The translations under genes and the position numbers were made by a program. Below, piece after piece: positions 1 to 6,650 of a DNA stretch of 25,853 nucleotides. The notes beneath the pieces are model-generated. The model was not told where the DNA came from. It saw only the letters and a list, made by a program, of their open reading frames with translations, and searched no databases. This stretch comes from JBNKDD01 sp050288085 (GTDB lineage Bacteria > Chloroflexota > Anaerolineae > Aggregatilineales > UBA3940), in NCBI GenBank assembly GCA_050288085.1, contig JBNKDD010000050.1, positions 1-25,853 on the forward strand, given 5' to 3'. Positions within the stretch are counted from its first letter, which is position 1; each line of letters starts with the position of its first letter.

Positions 1-1
1 C

Positions 2-298
2 GATCCATCATACCACAGGGCTCTCATGTTTGGAGCGGGGAATTACTTCCCAACAAGCTGGTCACCGGATAGTAAGTTCGTTACTGCCGAAACAGGGGGA
101 TGCTGTCTACGTTATATCACTCTAATTAATATGGGAAAAACTGAAGTGGATGACGTTGTTAATGAACTATATCATGCATGGGGACGGCTTCTTGGATCAA
201 AGATAGAATCTAATCAATTCTGGTTAATTGAGGCACAATGGTCGCCGGTTGAGAATTTGATCGTCTTTGCCGGGCTTTGGAATCCTCCAATACCCTGA
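2..298 (+). CDS. TolB-like beta-propeller protein, 3' fragment (5' end outside window)
   Basis: The frame is open from base 2 and stops at 298, so this is the C-terminal ~98 residues of a gene that starts before the window. It contains two 'WSPD/WSPV' blade motifs (SWSPDS near the start, QWSPVEN near the end) and finishes VFAGLWNPPIP. It is clearly paralogous to the C-terminus of the next gene, which has TSWSPDS, RWSPVED and VFAGLWYPPMP in the same order and spacing. WSPDG-type repeats are typical of TolB/PD40 propellers; the role here is unknown, probably an extracytoplasmic protein like its neighbour. The ATG at 26 is only an internal methionine, since the homology continues upstream of it. 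Confidence 0.8.
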   Translation, partial: DPSYHRALMFGAGNYFPTSWSPDSKFVTAETGGCCLRYITLINMGKTEVDDVVNELYHAWGRLLGSKIESNQFWLIEAQWSPVENLIVFAGLWNPPIP

Positions 299-322
299 TC
301 TTGAATTTAACGGAAAATCAAA

Positions 323-1543
323 ATGAACAACATAGAGTATCACTTCCGAAATGGGATGCACTTTCTGGTTGTGGGTGGGATGTTTCTATTGAGTGCGTGC
401 GCAGAGGACAATAGCTCAACCTTACCGACCGAACAGCCGTCACCACCGACGGCAACAGTCACCGCCCGACCTCAACCCACACCGTATCTCACCGCCACCC
501 TCCCCCCTGATGTTGAATCAGAGGTGGGTGAAGGGTGGCGAATTTACCTTGTCGAACCGGACGGTGAGAATCTGCAACATCTGACAGAATCTGGGAAAGA
601 TTATCGATATCCACAGTTCTCACCTGACGGTGCTCAGGTTGCCTTTATCGAAGAAGGGGATGAGGACTACGACTCTCTCGTAGCCTACCGGCTAGACACA
701 CAGAAAATGGAAATCCTTTTTGAGGTGGGAGGAACAATCAAGGATTATGCCTGGGCCCCTGGTTCGGAACGGATCGCGGTGTTGGTTCAGGCTGAAGAAA
801 ATATCGCGTATCTGACCCTGTTTGACTTTGAGAGCGGGATGCTCAAGGATCAGCTTGTATGGGATGGGCGGCTTTCCTCAGTGAGTTGGTCATATGATGG
901 GAAGTATCTGGCGTTTGCAGGTAGTGAACCTGCCCTTGATTTCACCCCATCGATGATGGAAAGAGTCAGGACGGAGATTTACATTTTCGATATGGCAGAG
1001 GGTCAGCTAACGCAATTGACCGCAACGGATGGTCTATCATTTGCGCCTGAATGGTCGCCGACTGAGTACGCATTGGCCTATATAAAGCGCACCATTGAAA
1101 TTCCAGTAAGCGATTCACTTCACCTGATATATCCATATGAAACAGACAGGATTGATTCAGAACTTGCGAAGATGGCCTTCTTCTTCTCACTCAGTTGGTC
1201 GCCAGACGGGGAGCAAATCGCCTACGGCGGCGGGACTTCAGCCAATGCGTTCAACGTCCATGATGGTACAAATTATGAACTTATCGGCGGGGCGGGAAGT
1301 TTTTCCCCGACCAGTTGGTCACCAGATAGCAGGATAGTGGTGACCGGAGCGTGGTGTTGCAGCCAGGAGTTAGTATACCTTCTTGATACTGAGAAGATCG
1401 GATCGGAAGACCCTGCCGAAAGATGGACACGACTTCTCGGAACCAAAGTAAAAGAGAATCATCTACTTTTAGTTGGAGCACGTTGGTCACCGGTCGAGGA
1501 TTTGATCGTGTTTGCGGGTTTGTGGTATCCGCCCATGCCGTGA
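323..1543 (+). CDS. Lipoprotein with TolB/PD40-like beta-propeller
   Basis: 406 residues. The N-terminus carries a hydrophobic signal segment ending in a lipobox (LLSAC, Cys26), followed by a Pro/Thr-rich spacer (residues ~30-60) that would lift the folded part off the membrane. The rest has repeated propeller blades marked by FSPDG, WAPGS, WSYDG, WSPTE, WSPDG, WSPDS and WSPVE motifs, as in the TolB C-terminal/PD40 family. No catalytic residues are evident, so binding or scaffolding at the outer face of the membrane is the likely role. It lies 24 bp after a paralogous gene in the same direction, which suggests a tandem duplication and possibly co-transcription. No strong Shine-Dalgarno precedes the ATG at 323. 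The name is a family assignment; the ligand is unknown. Confidence 0.85.
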   Translation: MNNIEYHFRNGMHFLVVGGMFLLSACAEDNSSTLPTEQPSPPTATVTARPQPTPYLTATLPPDVESEVGEGWRIYLVEPDGENLQHLTESGKDYRYPQFSPDGAQVAFIEEGDEDYDSLVAYRLDTQKMEILFEVGGTIKDYAWAPGSERIAVLVQAEENIAYLTLFDFESGMLKDQLVWDGRLSSVSWSYDGKYLAFAGSEPALDFTPSMMERVRTEIYIFDMAEGQLTQLTATDGLSFAPEWSPTEYALAYIKRTIEIPVSDSLHLIYPYETDRIDSELAKMAFFFSLSWSPDGEQIAYGGGTSANAFNVHDGTNYELIGGAGSFSPTSWSPDSRIVVTGAWCCSQELVYLLDTEKIGSEDPAERWTRLLGTKVKENHLLLVGARWSPVEDLIVFAGLWYPPMP

Positions 1544-1611
1544 GTAAGCGGTTCAACTGGGGCAGCAGCAAACTCAGAAAATACTAGTTGTGGGGCGAGC
1601 GACTTATCAGT

Positions 1612-3012
1612 TCAGAATCGCCCGCCGGTGATTTCCAGGGAGTTGACCAGGGCGCGGAAGTGCTCGCCGCGCTCCTCGAAATCCTTATAGGCATCGTAAC
1701 TGGTGCAGCCCGGTGATAAGAGCACCACGTCACCAGGCCGGGCGGCCTCATATGCCCGGCTGAGAGCATCCTCCAGCCGGTTGACCTGGGCCAGGGGCAT
1801 CCTGACCCCTTTAGCAAGACAGGCGGTGTTGATCTCCTGGGCAATCATCGGGGCAGCTTCGCCAAAGACGACTATCGCCCGGCAGCGAGTCACGGCTTCA
1901 AGGAGCAGTTCCTGCCAGGGGAGCTTTTTATCCCGCCCGCCGAGAAGCAGGATCAGCGGCTCAACATATGACCGGACAGCAGCCAGCACCCGTTCCGGCG
2001 CGGTGGCAATCGAGTCGTTGACGTAGGTCACATCGTTGATCTGGGCGACTACTTCGAGGCGGTGAGCGACCGGCTTGAACTTCTTAATCGCCGCTCGCAT
2101 CGCATCGACCGGCACTCCGGCCACCCCTGCAATCGCGCAAGCAGCCAGAACATTCAGGATGTTGTGGTGTCCACGCAGGGTGAGATCGCCTGTCCGGCAG
2201 ACGATTTCCCGCGATTGCTCGAAAGCACGGCGGATAACGAGCGTATCCCCTTCAAGCCAGGCCCCGACATCGAGCGGCATCTGGGCACTGAAATGAGCGA
2301 CCTTCTGCTGGATACGGCTCTGGAGTGAGGCCGCTGCCGGATCATCGACGCCCAGCACGGCGAAGTCACTCACCATCTGGTGGTCAAGGATATGAGCCTT
2401 TGCCTCGATGTATGCCTCCATCGTCTTATGGCGATCAAGGTGATTGGGGGTGATGTTCAAGACGGCGGCGATGTGCGGCGAGGTGGTCATGATCTCCAAC
2501 TGGAAGCTCGACAATTCCATCACGGCTACGTCCCTGGGACGGATGTAAGGCAGGTCAGAGATCAGGGGATTGCCGATGTTGCCGCCGATCCAGGGCAGGC
2601 GCTCCGTCTCCTCGAACATGGCCCCGGTCAGGGCGGTAGTGGTGGTCTTGCCTGCCGATCCGGTGATTCCGATCACGTCACAGGGGCAGCGATCCAGGAA
2701 AATCTGGGCATCGTTGCTGAGTGGGATTCCCCGTGCGACAGCCTCCTGGACAATCGGTGCATTGAGCGGCACCCCACCAGACAGGCAGAGCAGTTCGGCC
2801 TCGTCAAGCATCCGGTCGGGATGTTCCCCCAGCACATAGGTGATATCCAGCCCTTCGAGAGCTTTGAACTCGTCGGCGAGCTGGTTAGGGTGGCGCAGAT
2901 CGCTGACAAATACGTCGGCCTCGATAGAACACAGCCACTTTGCCAGTGCGGTGCCCTGGCGGGCCAAGCCCAGAATAACAACCTTTTTACCGGTCAGTGG
3001 ATCGTCGGACAT
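1612..3012 (-). CDS. murD: UDP-N-acetylmuramoyl-L-alanine--D-glutamate ligase
   Basis: Cytoplasmic ATP-dependent ligase that adds D-glutamate to UDP-MurNAc-L-Ala in peptidoglycan precursor synthesis. The Mur-ligase signatures appear in order: an N-terminal Rossmann segment (VVILGLARQGTALA), the P-loop GITGSAGKTTT (residues ~115-125), GGNIGNP, the ELSSFQLE motif, NITPNHLDRH, NDSIATAPER, LLLGGRDKK, and the C-terminal LSPGCTSYD...FEERG block. The length (466 residues) is normal for MurD. The ATG at 3012 is chosen because AGGAG lies six bases upstream; a longer frame from a TTG at 3039 has no such site. The gene stands alone, not in a division/cell-wall cluster, and faces the lipoprotein gene on its left. 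Confidence in the family is high. Confidence 0.95.
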   Translation of the reverse strand: MSDDPLTGKKVVILGLARQGTALAKWLCSIEADVFVSDLRHPNQLADEFKALEGLDITYVLGEHPDRMLDEAELLCLSGGVPLNAPIVQEAVARGIPLSNDAQIFLDRCPCDVIGITGSAGKTTTTALTGAMFEETERLPWIGGNIGNPLISDLPYIRPRDVAVMELSSFQLEIMTTSPHIAAVLNITPNHLDRHKTMEAYIEAKAHILDHQMVSDFAVLGVDDPAAASLQSRIQQKVAHFSAQMPLDVGAWLEGDTLVIRRAFEQSREIVCRTGDLTLRGHHNILNVLAACAIAGVAGVPVDAMRAAIKKFKPVAHRLEVVAQINDVTYVNDSIATAPERVLAAVRSYVEPLILLLGGRDKKLPWQELLLEAVTRCRAIVVFGEAAPMIAQEINTACLAKGVRMPLAQVNRLEDALSRAYEAARPGDVVLLSPGCTSYDAYKDFEERGEHFRALVNSLEITGGRF

Positions 3013-3373
3013 GGAGACTCCTGAATAATGAAGGCTCAACTATGAAACCTCCGCGTAATAAAGCCGATGAAACATCGTTCGCGGCTACCCGGCATCAATC
3101 ATTCATTATAATAATACGGGACAGTGATTAGCTAATTGTAGCCTGTAAGGACGAATAGCAATAGTGAGGGCAATTGCTTCAATCCCGCCGGAACGACTGG
3201 AGGTCGTCATAAACTTCGCGGCTAGAACAAACACGGAATCGCGAAGTTTATTCGCGGTGGCTTAACAAAAATAGGTGCAAAATAAGGTTCCCTGATAGTG
3301 AGGACTTGACTGGGCGATACGCCCCAGCTCGATGTACAATAGAGGCCGTTAACCGCCTGGAGATGTGAGGATT
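3013..3373. other. Gene-free stretch between murD and the pentapeptide gene
   Basis: About 360 bp with no convincing reading frame. A TATAAT-like -10 facing murD lies at 3105-3110 (minus strand) but has no good -35. The middle (3078-3258) holds three TTCGCGG segments and an inverted repeat, described separately. Near the right end TTGACT (3306-3311) and TACAAT (3335-3340) could serve the pentapeptide gene, but the 23-bp spacer is too long for a standard promoter. Confidence 0.6.
3209..3256. repeat. Nested inverted repeat (ATAAACTTCGCG ... CGCGAAGTTTAT)
   Basis: ATAAACTTCGCG at 3209-3220 is the exact reverse complement of 3240-3251, with a 19-base spacer. The right arm also forms a smaller hairpin, CGCGAA-GTTTA-TTCGCG (3240-3256). 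On the minus strand this nearly matches the hairpin at 22864-22886 (CCGCGAA, variable loop, AAC, TTCGCGG). Other TTCGCGG copies lie at 3078-3084 and 3215-3221. The pattern suggests a degenerate copy of a dispersed palindromic element rather than a gene-specific terminator, since no gene ends here. Confidence 0.6.
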
Positions 3374-4009
3374 ATGGATACACCGCTGGATATTTCGGAC
3401 GCCACACTGCTCGAATACGAGGGCCAGACTTTGAACGGTTTGTTCGTTGAAAACCCGGAGATACACGAGAAAACCTTCACCGAGTGCACCTTTACCCGCT
3501 GTACTTTCCCGGAGGCCACCTTCAAGAGCTGCCGCTTCCGTGATTGCACCTTCACCGGCTGCGACCTCAGCCTGATCCATGTACCGGGCAGTTCCTTCCG
3601 CGATGTGAAGTTTGAGAAATCAAAGCTGATGGGTATCAACTGGTCGGAAGCAGCCTGGGCTAAAGAGGGTCTGCTTAACTCCATCGATTTTTATGACTGC
3701 GTGATCAACTACTCGACCTTCGTCGGCCTGACCCTCAAGGAAATCCACATCACCCGCTGTGTGGCCAAAGGGGCCAATTTTGCCGAAACTGACCTGACCA
3801 AAGCCGACTGCACCGGCACCGATTTTTTAGAGAGCCGTTTTCTGCACACCAACCTGACCAAAGCCGATTTTACCGGCGCGACCCATTACGCCATTGACCC
3901 GACCACCAACACCCTCTCGAAGACCAAATTCTCTCTCCCTGAAGCCATGTCGCTGCTCTACAGTCTCGACATCGTCCTGACGGATGAACAGGGCGCATCA
4001 ATCGCTTAA
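3374..4009 (+). CDS. Pentapeptide-repeat protein
   Basis: 211 residues from the ATG at 3374 (GAGG at 3367-3370 just upstream; a GTG at 3365 would add three residues). The protein is built of A(D/N)LXX-like five-residue repeats, for example CTFTRCTF, ATFKSCRF, GANFAETDLTKADCTGTDF and TNLTKADFTGATHY, which fold into a right-handed quadrilateral beta-helix. After the repeats comes a short tail (IDPTTNTLSKTKFSLPEA) seen in many soluble pentapeptide proteins of this size. No signal peptide or membrane segment, so cytoplasmic. Some family members (Qnr, MfpA) mimic DNA and protect gyrase, but nothing here shows that function. Its stop codon overlaps the stop of the convergent gene within TTAA at 4006-4009. 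Confidence 0.85.
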   Translation: MDTPLDISDATLLEYEGQTLNGLFVENPEIHEKTFTECTFTRCTFPEATFKSCRFRDCTFTGCDLSLIHVPGSSFRDVKFEKSKLMGINWSEAAWAKEGLLNSIDFYDCVINYSTFVGLTLKEIHITRCVAKGANFAETDLTKADCTGTDFLESRFLHTNLTKADFTGATHYAIDPTTNTLSKTKFSLPEAMSLLYSLDIVLTDEQGASIA

Positions 4010-4521
4010 TCGTTGGCAACCAGGGCTTCAATCCATTCGAGATGATCCGCGAAATGATCAACGGTATTGTAGATAATCGCAGTGCTCACGGTCAGATCAC
4101 CGGCCAGTTCATCGTCAGGTGATTGTTCCCGGCAGGGTTTTTGCAGCACATCGTCAGGTAGAGATTTCAACAAACTTAGCACTTGCTGATGCGTATCCTG
4201 AAACTCGGCCAGTGCAGCAGCAAGTGAGCGATTCCTGGTTTGCTGGCAGATAGCTTCATTGATGATATCTTCATCTTTGGTCAGATAGGCGTCCCGGTCG
4301 ATGCCAAACGTCTCGCAGCAAGACTGACCTTGCAGCAAGCACACCAACCACTTTTCCCAATAAGCAATGTGGATAAGATGATCCTTCACTGTCCACCCTC
4401 CGTCATCCTGGAGGGTGGACATTTGCGATTCTGTCAGGCGATCAAGGGCGGTATTCAACGCGGCCCAACTACGCCCAATTGCTGCTAACAACTCACTTTT
4501 GTTCATCTGCTCATTTTGCAT
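4006..4521 (-). CDS. DinB/ClbS-like four-helix bundle protein
   Basis: About 171 residues. The motif WTVKDHLIHIAYWEKW (with His48 and His51) and the C-terminal YNTVDHFADHLEWI resemble the DinB/DfsB/ClbS fold, in which His residues from separate helices often bind a divalent metal. Members act in detoxification (thiol transferases, or ClbS, which hydrolyses colibactin), but the reaction here cannot be told. The ATG at 4521 is preceded by GGGAAG and overlaps the end of the upstream 4Fe-4S gene by 11 bases. A second ATG at 4506, giving MNKSELLAAIG, looks more like typical family N-termini and is a real alternative. The overlap implies co-transcription and translational coupling with the upstream gene. 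Confidence 0.8.
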   Translation of the reverse strand: MQNEQMNKSELLAAIGRSWAALNTALDRLTESQMSTLQDDGGWTVKDHLIHIAYWEKWLVCLLQGQSCCETFGIDRDAYLTKDEDIINEAICQQTRNRSLAAALAEFQDTHQQVLSLLKSLPDDVLQKPCREQSPDDELAGDLTVSTAIIYNTVDHFADHLEWIEALVAND

Positions 4522-5458
4522 ATTCTGCTTCCCGCTCCCGTAGATGTTCTTCTCCGCCAATATCAAATCCAAACGACAGCTTCAACGCATCGTGGCTGCA
4601 CACCGTGATGCAGGTCTGGCACAGGCTGCACTCCGTGGATAACACCCGCTTCCCCTCTTTGATATAGTCCGGGATGCTGATATCCATCGGGCACATCTTG
4701 ACACAGGCCCGGCAGTCCTCACATTTTTCGGCATCCCCTTCGACTTTCAGCAGCGAGAAGCGCGAAGTCGCCTTGAGAATCACCGTGACCGGGCACACAT
4801 ATTTACAGAACGCCCGGTTATCTTTCAGGGCAAAGGCCAGCCCGATCCCGATGGCATAATATAAGGCATTTCCGGCCAGCATCCAATACAAGCCGGTCAG
4901 CGTGCTGTAATCGATTCCCTCCCGGTAATTAAACCCAAACCACAGCACCAGCACCAACACCAGGCTTAAGAGAAAGTGCAGATAACGCAGCCAGCCATAT
5001 TGACGGGGGAGACGACCACTCGGCTGTTTAAAGGGCAGCAGGTCGAGAACCATCACCGTCCAGCAGGCCCAACCACACCACAATCGCCCAAACAGCAGGG
5101 GAACAAACACCTTGGCGATCAAATAATGCACAAGCGCCGCGCCGCTCAATCCGGCCAGGATTGAGAAGAAGACCCATTCGATCTGGATATTCTCTCGTGC
5201 GTAGATACCCAGGAAGCCGAACAGGAACAACCCAATTAGCAACAGTGACACTCTACGCCCGATGGGTTTTTTCTTTTTAGGCAGCGCGGTGTACAGTCCT
5301 AATCCAATCCCTAACGAAGTACCGATATAACCAAACAGGAACAGATACATAGGATGACCGGCCACCTGCCATAATGTGATGGCAAGCGCCCAGAAAGCGA
5401 GTAGGATCACGCCGGGGGCGATCAGTTTTTTGGGGCGGAGATCAAGTTGAGCGAACAT
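4511..5458 (-). CDS. Membrane-bound 4Fe-4S ferredoxin-type protein (NapH/NosR-like)
   Basis: About 315 residues with some six transmembrane helices and a cytoplasmic-type double-cluster ferredoxin domain at the C-terminus: C-x2-C-x2-C-x3-C (KCEDCRACVKMC) and a second C-x2-C-x2-C-x3-C (ECSLCQTCITVC). Two more Cys pairs sit at helix ends, CGWAC (after FGRLW) and CKYVCP, the hallmark of the NapH/NosR/CcoG-type membrane iron-sulfur family that passes electrons between quinol and soluble partners. The partner is not evident and no nitrate, nitrite or N2O reductase gene is nearby. The ATG at 5458 gives MFAQLDLRPKKL, with AAGGA ten bases upstream. ATGs at 5479 and 5506 are possible; a potential -10 at 5505-5510 would argue against the longest form. 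Confidence 0.85.
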   Translation of the reverse strand: MFAQLDLRPKKLIAPGVILLAFWALAITLWQVAGHPMYLFLFGYIGTSLGIGLGLYTALPKKKKPIGRRVSLLLIGLFLFGFLGIYARENIQIEWVFFSILAGLSGAALVHYLIAKVFVPLLFGRLWCGWACWTVMVLDLLPFKQPSGRLPRQYGWLRYLHFLLSLVLVLVLWFGFNYREGIDYSTLTGLYWMLAGNALYYAIGIGLAFALKDNRAFCKYVCPVTVILKATSRFSLLKVEGDAEKCEDCRACVKMCPMDISIPDYIKEGKRVLSTECSLCQTCITVCSHDALKLSFGFDIGGEEHLREREAEYAK

Positions 5459-5533
5459 AGCGGTGAATTCCTTGTACATCAATGCTGTCGTTATTGTCCG
5501 CTGCATTGTACAGCATTTTTCTATGGGTATACC

Positions 5534-5551
5534 TTGTGATTGGTGTCACAA
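5534..5551. promoter_or_regulatory. Perfect CRP-type palindrome TTGTGA-N6-TCACAA
   Basis: TTGTGATTGGTGTCACAA is an exact inverted repeat with a 6-base centre and matches the TGTGA-N6-TCACA consensus of CRP/FNR-superfamily regulators. It lies between the divergent 4Fe-4S protein and AEC permease genes. Toward the permease, TTGTAC (5565-5570) and TAAACT (5589-5594), 18 bp apart, would put the site centre near -58, close to a class I activator position. Toward the 4Fe-4S gene, TACAAT (minus strand, 5505-5510) without a -35 would put it near -44, close to class II. No regulator gene is in the window. Confidence 0.65.
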
Positions 5552-5585
5552 TAGACGGTGTAGTTTGTACTTCTACGCTGTCTAT
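5551..5585. repeat. Inverted repeat in the divergent promoter region
   Basis: ATAGACGGTGTAG (5551-5563) pairs with CTACGCTGTCTAT (5573-5585) across a 9-base loop; the only two imperfect positions are G-U compatible. It abuts the CRP-type site and overlaps the putative -35 of the permease gene. It could be a second operator or an RNA hairpin. Confidence 0.4.
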
Positions 5586-5630
5586 GGATAAACTATTTCT
5601 CATATCCAACTGCTCAACCAAGGTAATTGA

Positions 5631-6584
5631 ATGAACCAAACCACCACCCTGATCATCAACCGAGTTTTGCCCATCCTGATCCTGATCGGCCTCGGCTATG
5701 GTATCCGCCGCCGCCAATTCCTATCCGAAAGCGCCATCGATGATCTGAGGAAGATTGCCGTTAACCTGGCCTTGCCGTCGGTGCTTTTCATTTCATTTCT
5801 GGGTATCGAACTTAAGCCGACCTATTTCATAACTTTCGCCGTGATCTTCGTCCTGTGCATCGCGTTGTTTGGATTGGGAAAACTGCTCGAAAACCGGCTC
5901 AGTGCACGACATGAATACTTCCCCTTTCTGATGACCGGCTTCGAATACGGCATGCTGGGAGTCAGCCTGTTTGGCAGTGCCTACGGGTTAGAGAACATCG
6001 GCCATATCGCCATTGTAGATTTAGGCCACGAGATATTCATCTGGTTTGTTTTCCTGGCCCTGCTGCTCATGAAGCGTGACGAAGCCCGGAATCCTGCCCA
6101 ACTTGCCGGGACATTTTTCAAATCCCCGGTCATCATTGCTATCTTAGCCGGTATTCTTTTTAACATACTGGGCGTACAGGAATTTCTTTATGAAGGCCCG
6201 GTGACCGGCGCATTGATCGCCACCCTCGAATTCTTGAGCAACCTGGTCATCCCACTGATCCTGATCATCGTCGGTTATGGGATCAAACTCGACCGGCACG
6301 GACTTAAAGAAGCCGCCCTGGTGATTGTGATCCGGCTGGCGCTGCTGGTCCCGCTCGCCCTGGCGTTGAACCATTTTCTGCTGCGTGGTTGGCTCGAATT
6401 GGGTAAACCGTTTCAGGTGGCCTTGTTCACCCTGCTGGTTCTTCCTCCGCCATTTATTATCCCGCTGTACATGCCAACCGGGATCGAGGAGGAGAGACGC
6501 TATGTCAACAACGTGTTGATGCTTTACACGGTCGTCTCAATCGTGATTTTTACGGTGTACTTTATCGCCAATCCTGGCATATAG
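5631..6584 (+). CDS. AEC family permease (auxin efflux carrier-like)
   Basis: 317 residues, almost entirely hydrophobic, with about ten predicted transmembrane helices in two halves, the usual size for AEC (MTR/auxin efflux carrier) transporters. Typical traits are the N-terminal VLPILILIGLGYGIRRR segment, NLALPSVLF (conserved NxxxPxxLF at the end of helix 2), and the C-terminal half with the loop LPPPFIIPLYM. Bacterial members export or exchange carboxylates such as malate or malonate; the substrate here is unknown. An AAGG lies seven bases before the ATG. It is divergent from the 4Fe-4S membrane protein and shares the CRP-type site with it, which hints at control by carbon source or redox state. 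Confidence 0.85.
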   Translation: MNQTTTLIINRVLPILILIGLGYGIRRRQFLSESAIDDLRKIAVNLALPSVLFISFLGIELKPTYFITFAVIFVLCIALFGLGKLLENRLSARHEYFPFLMTGFEYGMLGVSLFGSAYGLENIGHIAIVDLGHEIFIWFVFLALLLMKRDEARNPAQLAGTFFKSPVIIAILAGILFNILGVQEFLYEGPVTGALIATLEFLSNLVIPLILIIVGYGIKLDRHGLKEAALVIVIRLALLVPLALALNHFLLRGWLELGKPFQVALFTLLVLPPPFIIPLYMPTGIEEERRYVNNVLMLYTVVSIVIFTVYFIANPGI

Positions 6585-6650
6585 GCTGCTTTCCCCCTCG
6601 CATAAAATGGGCTAAACTCCAATCCTATACCGCTATGGGGGAGCAGTTCA

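Noticed and set aside
2380..3024. Long plus-strand reading frame (214 codons) opposite murD
   Set aside because: It is the antisense of a well-supported murD, has low-complexity Gly/Asp composition, and no ribosome site or family resemblance.
3306..3340. TTGACT / TACAAT as a standard promoter for the pentapeptide gene
   Set aside because: The 23-bp spacer is too long for a normal sigma70-type promoter, so it is mentioned only as a weak possibility.
3374..4009. Pentapeptide protein as a quinolone-resistance (Qnr) gene
   Set aside because: Pentapeptide repeats alone do not show gyrase protection, and the protein lacks clear Qnr-specific loops.
4511..5458. 4Fe-4S membrane protein as nosR or napH proper
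   Set aside because: No N2O or nitrate reductase genes are nearby and the flavin-binding domain of NosR is absent; only the general family is supported.
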